A DNA stretch of 64,000 bases, taken from Scleroderma bovista (lineage: Eukaryota; Basidiomycota; Agaricomycetes; Boletales; Sclerodermataceae). Of this stretch, positions 33,028 to 44,400 are shown one piece after another. Below the pieces are notes generated by a model. That model had not been told where the DNA came from, did not search any database, and worked only from the letters and a program-made list of their open reading frames with translations. How positions within the stretch are numbered: the stretch's first letter is position 1; every line of letters starts with the position of its first letter. The stretch lies in the NCBI GenBank assembly GCA_037178675.1, contig JAYMGJ010000019.1, positions 23,210-87,209 on the forward strand, read 5' to 3'. Made by a program: the position numbers and the translations under genes.

Positions 33028-33445
33028 CATGTGTGGCAGGGCTGCTTGTGGATAAATGAGAACATGTCGTTGACACTGGCGGGAGTAGGGTGTTGTCGCA
33101 GATGACCTCGCTGGCCAACATGAATGCGGATACGGAGAGACAATGGCCTGATAATCCCTGTGTAGTGAGAAAACAAGCCTTGAGTCTTTGAAGGAGGACA
33201 AGGGCCACAAAAGTGACCAGGGGGTCACTATCGACTCGTTTGTGGCAGGGCTGCTTGTGGATAAATGAGAACATGTCATCAACGCTGGCGGGAGTAGGGG
33301 GTGTCATCGCAGATGACCTTGCTGGCCAACATGAATGCAGATATGGAGAGACGATGGCCCGATGATCCCCGTGTGGTGAGAAAACAAGCCTTGAGGCTTT
33401 GAAGGAGGACAAGGGCTGCAAAAGTGATCAGGGGGTGTGGTTTCG
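33028..33445 (-). repeat. Tandem duplication of a 211-bp unit
   Basis: Units at about 33028-33238 and 33239-33445 share long stretches such as TGGCAGGGCTGCTTGTGG and GAAAACAAGCCTTGAG. Most differences are C/T or G/A transitions, several at CpG. Confidence 0.85.
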
Positions 33446-33556
33446 TGCGATGGAGGGCATATATGATAAAATAGGGCAGCTTCACTGTTGAGCCAGAAGA
33501 GTATAGAAGACAGAAGACAGCAAGTGCTTACTGGTATCACATACCTTGGCCATGAG

Positions 33557-34315
33557 CTAGAATGCCAATTCAAATGCGTGATGATCAACAAATTTGTTTA
33601 CATAGAAGGAGCTGAACACGTCATATGAATGGTGAGGTTTGATGTCTTTTGGATTAACATTGTGAGCAGAATAGACGGGAATGAGATGCGCTGTGCGATA
33701 TATGGCATCAATGTGGATGATAGCAATGTTTTTGTCATTGCATGCTCAGTAGCCTGGGCGGACAATCCACATCCCTGTGTCAGTGTCTGGGCCGTCCCCC
33801 ATGCGGTCAAACCAATGGATGATGGTGCACAGATATACTGTCCCTCAATACTTGAAAGAAAAAAAAAAAGAACACGCACAACATTGAGGCTGCGCATGCC
33901 TTCTGCCTGTGGGTCAGTTACAACAAATACACAGTCCAAACGAGGGCCTTCATTCCTCCACATTGGGCAGGAGCGAATATACTCACGATGCATGCCATGA
34001 ATGCCACTCAGATCACTGGGTGAAAAAAACATGGAGCATGCAGAATTATAGACATAAAGTTTACCATCATAAAATGGGCACTCCTGAAGGGGGATGTCTT
34101 CTGGATTGCGAGCATCCATGGGATCGAGTTGGAGATAAAGAAAGCAATGGAGCATGTTGAGGAATTGTGGTAAGTTGAGTTCAGCTGCCAGGCCAGCTAC
34201 ATTCTTTGCACAATTGCATTCTAGTAAGATGGGTTGGTCAGCATCAGCAAACCCACCCTTGTCTGTCCAGAGCTGGATTGCCCTGGACAGAGTCCCAGGT
34301 CTTCCAGACTCCCCT
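33557..34315 (-). pseudogene. Plavaka transposase, C-terminal fragment
   Basis: Plavaka is a fungal CACTA-like DNA transposon. Minus-strand landmarks in order: GGFADADQPILLECNC, LNLPQFLNMLHCFLY, CPFYDGKLYVYNSACSMFF, PSDLSGIHGMHREYI, CPMWRNEGPRLDCVFV, EGMRSLNVVRVL. Beyond these a frame change in a run of 11 T (33854-33864 complement) gives TIIHWFDRMGDGPDTDTG, HIDAIYRTAHLIPVYS and FYVNKFVDHHAFELAF at the end. Two TGA codons (one before GTVYLC, one before ACNDKN) break the second part; each would come from CGA by C-to-T change. The catalytic core upstream is missing and is replaced by unrelated tandem repeats. Confidence 0.75.
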
Positions 34316-34385
34316 AGGAAGGTACCTAACTGGCTAGAAGTGTCCAGACCTGTCCCAGACCTGTCCCAGACCAGATCTGACATGA

Positions 34386-34571
34386 CACACTGGAACAGTC
34401 ACCATGTGTGTTGCCTTAACAGATCTGTCCAAATCTGTGACAGATACTGTCCAATCTGTGAAAGAGTGTACTATGTGCCACACTGGAACAGTCACCATGT
34501 GTAATGCCTTAACAGTTCTGTCCAAATCTGTGACAGATGCTGTCCAATCTGTGAAAGAGTGTACTATGTGC
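34386..34571. repeat. Two tandem copies of a 93-bp unit
   Basis: The unit starts CACACTGGAACAGTCACC and ends GAGTGTACTATGTGC. The second copy starts at 34479. A short GTCCCAGACCT repeat lies just to the left (34342-34375). It sits at the broken 5' side of the Plavaka fragment. Confidence 0.9.
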
Positions 34572-34719
34572 TGTTCAAACTGTGCAAATTTCAACAGCCT
34601 CGACAGTAAGTGATATCTACTACTAAATGGGACAAAGTCACAATAGTAAGAACAGACTAGCAAATATAATTGCAACAGAATGATGGGATAAGGTACACCA
34701 CATTAATCGAGATTCACGT

Positions 34720-37194
34720 CAAAGCTTGAAGTAGATGGGGGTGTAGGTGCCAACCCTGAAACTGACCTCACCCTTCAAAGATGCCATCTCATCAAGAACA
34801 ACCTTCAGCTGTGTGTTCCATTACAGCCTGTCAGCAAGAGAAAAAGGCGAAATAAAATACCACAGTGGCAGAAATTGCAATGGTAACCCTTGGAACCTCA
34901 ACTCCAAATACTTTGGCGAATAGCTGTCCGACGGACGTGACACCAGTGTAGAAGAAGTCTATAATCAGGCCCGACAATGCAGGATGTGCAAGGTTGTTGG
35001 TATGTCCCTGAACATATATTAGACATACACAACTGAGTGCGCAGACACGACTTATCTGCCCATCCACACCGTCCTAACAGGTCTTTTGCAATGGCAATGT
35101 TTACCTCTCGATGGTTATCCGGGTCCCACTTGTAGCGTTGACTTACATACACACGAGCTTTCTTCCTCAGCGCCGAACACCAGTTTCCGAGGGCCTCCCA
35201 AAGCTGCATAGCCATTGTAAATCATAGACACTAGAAAAATACCTCACATACCAGTCTGCATATGTCATTGTGATGTTGAGGCCACCAACCTGGGGAAGAG
35301 GTAAGGTTAGTTAAACAACTAAGACACATGAGACCATACCCTCCCCAACAAACAAGCCCTGGGATTGCCTTTCACTAATAGCTTCTTCGACATATTCCGC
35401 AGCTTTGGTATTGAACTGTACATGGAGAGGGAAGGCATTGACAGACGCAGCGTCGCAATAAGAAAATTGTTTTGCTTGTTCGAGTATGTCACGAACTGCT
35501 GGATCATAGAATTGAATTTGCCAAGGTTCTGTGCATTCTGTGCGTTCTGCAGTACTATGACCCACACATGGATGAATCACCTCCTGTTGGTCCTCAATAT
35601 GGGGTAGTACATCTGGATTGTTGTGTGCAGCAGCTACGTTGGTACTTGTGGTTTGACGAGATCACGATGGGATAGAAGATTGTTGTTGTCGGATAGTCAC
35701 CAGTTGGGAATTACTAGGGAGGCGAGGAGTGTGATTCCTTTGATGATGCACAGCCACAACATCTTCAACAGCACGTGTTTGTCCTGAACCTGGATATATA
35801 ACATTTTGTTAATCACCTCTCGAGTGAAATGTGAATCTTACCATGGGTGGCCATAGATATCTCTGTCCAAAGATTTTGTGAGTAAGTGAATGTGATGACC
35901 TTGACTGCATACCTTGGGTGGGAGTGAGAGGTCATGAATGGACCGGCACGGGTTGTGAACCTGTCCAAAATTTTTGTGAGTAAGTGAATGTGATGACCTT
36001 GACTAGTACATACCTTGGGCGGGAGTGAGAGGTCGTGAATGGACTGGTGGTGAACCTTATGGACAACATTAATAAGTGCAATCAAGTGTTAAAATTATAT
36101 ACCTCTGACAATGGCCTCTGCAAATCTGTCATCTTCACTCGGTGAGATCTTGTCAATGAGTTCATCTTTGTGCACATTTTCTTCGGGCTGATTCCAAATA
36201 TCCAGACTGGGAACTGCTGAGAGGGTGTGGCCGCGATGAAGTACATGTCCATCCAATGAATGGTAGAATGATGCTGTGCACTGCAATTTAGTAGGGTGAT
36301 GAGGTGAGGCTGGTTCATCAAACTGGGGAGATGGCGGGGTAGTTGATGGTTGGGACTGCGGGTGAGAATGGGATTGTGTCTGCTGCCCTTGCTGTGGATC
36401 AGGATGCTGTGATGCTGCTGTTCCAGATGACACATGAGATTTGCTAGTAGGAGCCTTGACACCAGACTGAGACCCCAATGCCACCATTTTGAGGCGGGAA
36501 GAGAAGCCATGAACAGGACGCCATTGGCTAGCATCCAGATCTCCTGTTGAAGAACAGACAGAATTGGCACGAGAAGTAGGGATGGTAGAAGGATGAGAAA
36601 TATTAGAGAAGACAGTGCTGGCGCGAGAAGTAGGTCTAGATGCATCTGATGGTGAATCTACGTCACTGTGAGTGGATTTGACCTGTCTTCTGGGTGCTTC
36701 GCTAGTGTTTGGCAAACTAAAACTGAACCGTTGACCTTGAGCTGCAAGACTGAAGGTCGGTTGGGGAGGAGGTGCAACCTGTGAGGTGGCAGCACTGGTA
36801 GGTCCTTTTGCTCGAGGCCTTGGTCGGGGCTTACCAGAGGGACGATCCCTCACAATTTCCAGGTCAAGATGAGAAGGAGCCATAGCATTGACCTCTTCAC
36901 CCTGGGTCGCAAAATTGAGATTTGTGAGTTGTTTTGACCTCAGGGCCGTAGTGGTCTGCACATGCTCGATATGCTTCATCTGTGCGATTTGACCTCCAGT
37001 ACCTTTCCCACTGTGTGAAGACCGTCGAATGTCGATGTTTTCTTCTTGATCCCCATCTGAATGGTCAGATTAGTGGCCAATATTCGACAGGTAGGACATT
37101 ACCAAGAGTTTCTTCTGCCCTCGGCCGCTTTGAATGATTGGGAGCATCCGAATCATCTTCGTCTTCGTAGATGATCCTACGTTTTGGGGGCATA
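34720..37194 (-). CDS. DUF6532-type protein
   Basis: Multi-exon gene starting MPPKRRIIYEDEDDSD (37194), followed by KRPRAEETLG, a long Ser/Pro/Gln-rich disordered region (36095-36979), then a folded C-terminal domain: DPAVRDILEQAKQFSYCDAA, FPLHVQFNTKAAEYVEEAI, SLWEALGNWCSALRKKARV, INIAIAKDLLGRCGW-like block, HPALSGLIIDFFYTGVTS, and a last exon LKVVLDEMASLKGEVSFRVG ending IYFKL. The pattern of a nuclear-looking disordered N-terminus with a helical end domain containing H-P-A-(IL)..(LI)I..FFY.G is the one I associate with DUF6532, which is expanded in Agaricomycetes and of unknown function. Introns of about 50 bp fit. No clear stop breaks the model, so it may be functional. Confidence 0.6.
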
Positions 37195-37399
37195 GCTTCA
37201 GATGGCAAAGGCACGGGTGATGAAGTAGGACGAACAGCTAGCAAGAAATTTTATACTTCAAAACTTCATGTGTACAATGGACATACATATCAAAACAGCT
37301 ACAGCGCAGTCAAAAGTATGGACCACAAGTGTCACCCTACAAAATATTTGCTGGAACAAGTAATATATGACTACTTCAAATGAGAAAAATGTGTGCATA

Positions 37400-40213
37400 C
37401 TAGGAATCATGTTTGGCAGAACGTAAATTAGGCGGTTCAGTGGCTGCAAACTGATGAGTCAATGGCTTCTCTGTTGTGCTTTCCAGAGTGAGGTGTGGTC
37501 GTTTCTTGTGCTCAACGTAGTCTGTATCCGGCCTGGAGTGTTGTCTCCTTGTGCCACCAGAGCTGACACTTAAAGAAGTAAAGCCAGGTTCACTGGTCTG
37601 ACGAATAGGAGAGGGACGACGCATGCGCAGAATGTCAGGGTCTGATTCGCTTGAAACCACTGATGAATCAGCCAAGGAAGAATTCTTGGATGTTAGCTCC
37701 TGAGGCGATGTAGTAGCATTACTACAATCAACCATGGAATTTGACTTGACTGAATAAGGCTGAAGTTCATTGCCTCCCCTATCGGGTGAAGCTTTGGCAA
37801 TCCATGACTCATCTGGTAATTTGCTTAAAGCATTGAGGAGGCATTTAACCATGTCATCATGGGTGATGGTCCTCTCACCAAAGTTGAATGAGCCTTTGAC
37901 AAAGGCCATGGGCAAGATGATCTTCTCATGGAGGGTATTGAAGAGGTCAATGAGGGGTCTGAAATAAGGGGGGATATATTCGCAGATGTTGGCTGACCAA
38001 CTGAGCTGCGACTGAACTGTGATCGTTTTTTGTAAGCTTGGCTGAAACATGTTGAAGTACTCATCAAAGCATTCCACAAGCTTGTCTTCTGGTTTGAGCT
38101 TGCGAGGCTCGTCATAGAGCACAGAAATCCCAAGGAGGACATAAAAAAATGATTTGAGGTCGTGGTGGGGTGCATGTCTCACAGGTTCTCCCAGGCCTGC
38201 CATCACTAGCTCCACTGCCATCCAAGACCAGGTGCCCTAGATATAAGATTAGATTAGCATTTGTTGAAGTGTCAGAAAAGTGAGCTTACAGTCCGATAGA
38301 GCAGGTTTGTGTCAACAGATGGCTGACACGGATCTGGTGGAGGTGCTCCCCCCATGGAAAGAGTGATATCATTGATTTCCTTCAGCTCAGTGAGTGCTAC
38401 ATAGTTTACCACATTGTTGGTGTCGCCAGCCTTCAAAAATCAGACAGGAACCACGGTTTCATCCAGATCATCAGGGACAGGCACTGGAGATGTTGGTGTC
38501 TCATCAATAGTGAATGGAGTGAGCAGAGACAAAGAGACCACTGCACTAGTGGGCTGGTGGCAAAAAGCGGGAGTGGTAGCATCAACAGGGGATGGTGGTT
38601 TAACTGCATAGAGAGGTACAGCATAACCCCAATCAGTGAGGAGTCCCCGACAGGAAATTCTCTGAAGCTTGTGGAGAAGCGACTGGCAGGTTTCTGGTGA
38701 TAAGTGGCTGTGGATTACAAAGTCAAAGGAAGAGTCATCATCCAGGCCAATGAGAAGGAGGTTGAGCAAGCTGATGTCGTGATGGAGGATATTTGCCTTA
38801 TTGATGGTGTCCTTATGTACTGCAAGAATTCAGTTAGCTGACAATAAGTAAATGGATCATAACCCACTCAGCACATAATCGATGAATGCAACTAGCAGCT
38901 TGGCAAGTGAGGAGAAGTCCATAAGTTGTTTTCTGAGTGGCTCCGTGAGTAGGTGAGACAGTACATGAATGTGATAGCTGGGTATGCTGATATTGGATAA
39001 AAGAGTCCTGAGGAAATGGGTTGACCAGTTGACTTTGATATTGGGATGTGAGGGGTGAGGACCTGCAACTTGTTGTTCATGTAGGAGCTTGGGTACACCT
39101 CTAACATTGGCTTCATTGAGCTTTGCTAGTATGCTGCCTTCTGTAAATTTTCATAGGGGGTTGATCCAAGAGTCCTTGACAACGATCTGGCGAGGTTCTT
39201 GCTGAGGTTGGGAGGATGGGGGGTACAACAAACCAGCCCAGACAGTCGTTCCACAGCCATGTAATGCATCTGATATGAAAATAATCTTGTCCAGGACAAC
39301 CTCACCCACCGAGTCTGCTGAGTCCCCATGCCATGCAACTAGCACACGCTTCTTCCTGACCTTTTCCCAGAGTATACTTTCGTCGAATCCGAGATGATCA
39401 GGGCGTGCACATGAGAGACCGACTAAAATACGTAAAACTTCTTCTGGTTGTTGGTTGATGTCAATAGTTGAAGTTGAAAGAGATCCACCCCTGTCAAAAA
39501 ACGTCAGTACAACACTGTGTCCCAATATTCGTAGACAGGGGGCGGAATGCCTCCCATCCTGGGCATATAATAGAAGCACGGTCTTCCCAGCTACTTTGAT
39601 GTATGATTTCTTCATGGCGTTGTATTCCAGATCTTCATCTCTCCAACAATGCTGACATCCCTCCAGTCCAGCGGCCTCGACTTGTAATTTGCAACATCTA
39701 CTGGAACCAAAACCAGATCAGGTTTTCGATTGGCGTCCGATCCTTTCAGAGGTGCGCTGGCTCCATCTGCTACCCATTTTCTAAATAAATCAGTTAATAC
39801 AAGCTGTGAAAGATACACAATAAAATAACAAACTGTTTGGCTTTGAACTTTCCACCAATTACCTGCTTGACGGCGTCCATCACATCATTCAGAAACTTCG
39901 TCATTTTGGATTCACTGCCTACAGCTTCAGAAGCGCCACACCAGCAATCTAAGTCGGTATTTTTCTTTGTAGTCTTGCCTTTCTGCCTCTGCTTCCCATA
40001 GTAGCTGTTCTTCCACAGTGATTCAAGGACCTGATTCATCTCGATGGGTGGGAAGGTGGCCAGAAGAGGGTGCACCAAATTGTGAAAAAGTTCATGGTCA
40101 GGAAAGAGGGTGGTGAGCAGGCACCTACTCTCAGACAAGGTAAGTGACCAATGAAGATCATGAGTGTCAGAGCATCCATGTGCGTTCAATGCCAATCGGT
40201 TTTCCGCCTGCAC
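37400..40213 (-). CDS. FunK1-type fungal protein kinase
   Basis: FunK1 kinases are a basidiomycete-expanded eukaryotic-type kinase family. In order: an N-terminal helical region (LFHNLVHPLLATFPP), RKPDLVLVPVDVAN, RILGHSVVLTFFDRGG, HLGFDESILWEKV, the VVKDSW box, EANVRGVPKLL, the hinge LSHLLTEPLRKQLMDFSS, the catalytic loop ILHHDISLLNLLLIG, the metal-binding loop LLTDWGYAVPL, then after introns MAVELVMAG and HHDLKSFFYVLLGIS, and a C-terminal disordered tail. The catalytic loop reads HHD rather than HRD, but the aspartate is present. DWG replaces the usual DFG, as is common in this family. About seven short introns fit. The gene looks largely intact; the first exon and start are uncertain. Confidence 0.72.
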
Positions 40214-40807
40214 TGGGGATCAACAGTCTGGATCTTAAGGTATTTTGTCAGTTGCAACAGAAAGTGACAAAGGTGAGTACTCACACGTTTGATGGAGAGC
40301 GGCATTGCATGTGAAGTCAGCAGCTACAGTTGACAATGTTGGTTTTAACAGCCATATTCAGTCAAACAGAATATTTTACATACCTTTGCTGCTGGGCGGT
40401 GTCATGCACCAAATGTGTTTGGTACTGTGGACATGGAGAAAGTTAGCCAATGAAACTAATGTGAAGAACGCACCCAAGATCTGTTGAAAGATTGTTCTGA
40501 CTTGAGGGATACAGACAGCCCTCGCTATCCATATCACACAAAGTCAAGACTATCCTTATGCGAAGAATGAATACAAGCTCGTCGTAGCCATCTATCGCAC
40601 AAGAATGACTATCCTGATGCAAGAGATGGATGCCATCGCTGACAGTCATCTATCACACAAGAACTGTCAAGAAGCAGAAAGAATCCAATGAATAATGATC
40701 TTTTTGGTATGAGGAAGGAGTGCAGCCTTCTGCAGTCCAACTCCCATACCAGAACAACCAAAGAAGCAGAAGAAACGATTGAGAAACAAAGGAGAAAGAG
40801 AAGAATC
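40214..40807. other. Region upstream of the FunK1 gene
   Basis: No gene is recognised. Short direct repeats such as CTATC..ACAAGAA...ACTATC occur at 40525-40670. The last five bases, GAATC (40803-40807), are the left target-site duplication of the copia element. Confidence 0.45.
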
Positions 40808-41095
40808 TGTTGAAGTCGCACGTGCACCCGGCGTAAACCGTCGACGAAGTGCGCACAAGACTGTGACCCATATTAGTGTAGACTTAGTAATAGTCCTCTT
40901 TAGAGTAGATGTTACATGTCACATGTCACGCATCACAGTCATGCGTCACAATGCTTGTTGTATATAAACAGCGTTCATCGCTTATATAATATCACAGCTC
41001 TTGACCAGCTACCGCTATCATCTCAGCTTGTCCCCTCCACACAACAGGTGAGCAGGAGTAGCAGTTCCCCTACGTAGATAGGTATTGCTCCAACA
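40808..41095 (+). repeat. 5' LTR of copia A
   Basis: 288 bp, TGTTGAAGTCGCAC to TGCTCCAACA. It contains TATATAAACA at 40961-40970 as a likely TATA box and the direct repeats ATGTCAC. It differs from the 3' LTR by a 4-bp indel and about a dozen substitutions. Confidence 0.95.
40961..40967 (+). promoter_or_regulatory. TATA box in the copia 5' LTR
   Basis: TATATAAA-like word about 130 bp before the end of the LTR. In the 3' LTR the same place has lost 4 bp and reads TTATAAACAG. Confidence 0.5.
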
Positions 41096-41439
41096 GGTTA
41101 TGAGCCCTGTGAGCGCACTGTGTGCAGCAATGCACCAGGCAGCGCTCCAGCTCCCTGAGTGTCACTTTAACTAGCTCGACGCTGTGGAGGACAGTGAGCT
41201 CCTAGTTGAGCCCCTGCACAGCCACAAGGCGAAGTTCATTGATGATTTGCGCCAGTCAGTGAGCTCCTTAGTTGAGCACCTGCACAAGCAAAGTTCGTCG
41301 ATGACTTGCGCTGGCTGACCCTAGTCATGAGTTAGCTGTTGACAGAAGTGCTTTCACTAGCACTCAGGTGTTTCTCTTTTTCTTGTCTGTCCGTTGTCGC
41401 ATTCACTTGCTGACTCCATTGACCCAACAGAATATCACC
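41096..41439 (+). other. Untranslated leader of copia A
   Basis: It starts GGTTATGAGCCC, where the primer-binding site should lie; I could not assign the tRNA. The leader contains two GAGCTCCTAGTTGAGC-like repeats and a repeated AAGTTC(A/G)T.GATGA.TTGCGC word. The inferred Gag start at 41440 follows AATATCACC. Confidence 0.5.
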
Positions 41440-44400
41440 ATGTCCAGCGCTCTTGACAAGATGGTCCCCGTGTTCACTGGCTCCAACTGGCAGCAGTGGC
41501 ACATTGCCATGCAGGCTTACCTCCGGGCCCAGGGCCAATGGTATGTCTATTCGACCACACAGCCCGCCGACGGTCACGATGACCGAAAGGACTGGGACGA
41601 CTGCACCGAGAGAGTGCTCGGTAATATTACCCTGCGCCTCGCCCCCTCGATTCAGGTCGCCATCGCTGACCTTTCTACTGTCAAGGAGGTCTGGGACCAC
41701 CTTAAAAAGAACTTCGGCGCCCCCAGTATCGGCTCCGCCTACGCCAAGCTTAGCAAGCTCCTGGCAACCACCATCCCCGCTGGCTCCCATCCTGCTCCGG
41801 CGATCACGAAAGTGCTCAGTCACTTTGCCTACCTCAAGGACGCCGGCTTCGAATTCCCTGCCCCCGTGCAGGCAATGATTATTCTTTGCAAGCTCCCTCC
41901 CACTATGGAGGTCGTAGCTCAAATTCTCAGCCAAACGTCGCCGGATGAGATCAAGAACCTCAAGCCAGATGGGATTGTCAAAGCCGCCACGCTCTCCTTT
42001 GAGCAGAAAGGCACCACTTCCTGCAGTGGTGGTAAGGGCCCACGGGCCAACAAGCTTAGCGCTGTGAAGCGCAAGCTGGCTGACCCTAAATTTGCCCAGC
42101 AGCAGCAGCAGCAAGGTGGGTCCAACGGCGGTGCGAGCAGAAACGCTCCTGCCCAAGGACAGGGAGGCCGCACTCGACGCGGCAGCAAGAAGGCTCGTGC
42201 TCGTCGCGAGAACGCCCAACAAGCTGCCTTCGCCACCTATGTCCACTACGATGGACCAGAGCCCACCATCGACCCTCGCGCTTTGGCTCACACCCCCGGT
42301 GCTGCCCACTACAGCCCCCCCGCTTTTACCAACACCATCAAGGCATTCGATCTGGCACACCGCTTGGGGGTAGAACCCTCCTGCCAGACCATCCGCACCC
42401 TCGACCAAGTTGTGTCGATGGCGAGTGCGAACCTGGACCAGCCCGAGGCCGGTCCCTCCTTGCTGAAGCACCCTCATCTTGAGGAGCACATCACCATCTA
42501 TGAGGAAGATGCCATCTCCTTGGGGGATGAAGAGCCCTTCGCTCACGAACCGTTTGCTGACGACGAGATCGACGAGATCGACGTGATTGTCCTGGACTGC
42601 TACAATGCGACGTCAATGGCGATGGGCACAGAGGCCAGCCTTTTCAGGCAAGTACCTTCTGCATGCGTGCTGATCGACACTGACACACTCCCTTTACATG
42701 TGCATTATACACCTGCACTGTATATAGCGAGTAGTCACTACAATATGTCATGTCGTGTCTTGAGTAGAGCATATATTTGTTTGTGTTCGAACAATGCGCG
42801 CTGTGCTGGCTGTAAGGGAAAAATGACCGATGATAGTGAACTCTCTGGTGCCTTCTGGCTACTAGACTCTGGCGCATCCCGCCACTTTACCGGTGACTTA
42901 GGCGATTTCGCCTCCTACAACGCGCTAAAGCGAGCGCATTACACCAAAACAGCTAATGGTGTAGCATTAATTGCTGGCATTGGCACGGTATTACTCCGGT
43001 GCCTAGACCACAACTCTGGGGATGAGAAAGTAATCACACTCACCCAAGTGCTCCATATGCCAGGCGCTACTGCACACCTCATTTCTATGGGCAAAATGCT
43101 CCAGCGCAACTACAGAGTCACTGGCGATAAGCAAGGTATTAGCCTCACCAACAAAGCAGAGTGCTTATGGTTTGGGCCAGACCCAGAAGACGACTGCAAC
43201 ATCATTTTTGGGATTAGATCTATCCCGATAATTAGATCTAACTATATCGCCTCCGTGAGCAAAGTCAATTATGACATTATGCACTGGAGATTCGGGCACC
43301 CCTCAAAGGAAGTACTCCGACGCACGCAAAAACATATGCAGTGCTTTCCGGAGATCCACTTTCCAACTGAGGACTGTGTTTGCCCTGGATGTGCTCTTGG
43401 CAAGATGCCTAATCGAGCTTTCCCAGAGAACGAAAGACGTGCTTCCAAGCCTTTTGAGCTAGTGCACTCTGATCTTAAGTCTTTCCCAGTTACGTCGTAC
43501 CGGAAATTCAGATATGTTATCACTTTCTACGATGACTATACCTCTCACGCCTGGACCATGCCTCTTCGCTCCAAAGCTGCAGCAATTACAGCTGCCAAAG
43601 ATTTCCTCAAAATGGTGCGCATCCAACATGATACGCACATTGTTGGATGGATGTCCGATGCCGGTGGAGAATATAAATCTGATCTTTTCGATCGAGCACT
43701 CCTTGAGAAAGGAATTAAAATATATCAAAGTGCTCCAAGAACCCCCATGCAGAATGGCTGCGCCGAGCGTCTAGGGCGCACTCTCATGGATAAAGCAGAG
43801 TCTATGCGGCATTAAGCCTGCATTCCTGACTCCTGGTGGGAATTTGCGTTCGCTCACGCAACCCACATCTACAACTGTACTCCGGTAGCTCGCCTGCGAT
43901 GGCGCACCCCCCACGAAATACTTAAGGGGGAGATGCCTAACATCGATCACCTCCGTGTGTTTGGCTGTGGAGCATTTGTATATCTCCCTGCCACGGCTAG
44001 AGCAAACAAGATGGCTCCCAAGTCGGAGCTAATGACTTATGTCGGTGTTGCCCCTGGCAATGAGCACAACTTCCTGTTTATGCGCTCCACCAATGCAGTG
44101 TTTACTGCTGCTCATGCCGTCTTTGACAAGCGTCACTTCCCTCGCTGCCCCAAAAATTGGTGCGAACCTCTCGAGAACCCTTTCGGAAGGGCAAATCCAA
44201 AACCAGCCACTGACCGACCAGGGAATCCCCCTGATGATACCGACAGTGACGATGATGTGGAACACGACCATGGCTACCCACATCCCCCTGTGCAGGATGA
44301 CGATCCAAAGCACGAGGAACCCGAGGCTCCTGAGGAAGAGCCTAATCAACCAAATCCTCCCCGTATGCCATCTCCAGTGCCTCCACCGGCACCGAGAACG

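Noticed and set aside
41332..42546. A 404-codon minus-strand frame within copia A
   Set aside because: It is antisense to well-supported Gag coding sequence, and its Gly/Leu-rich peptide is what the complementary GC-rich codons would give.
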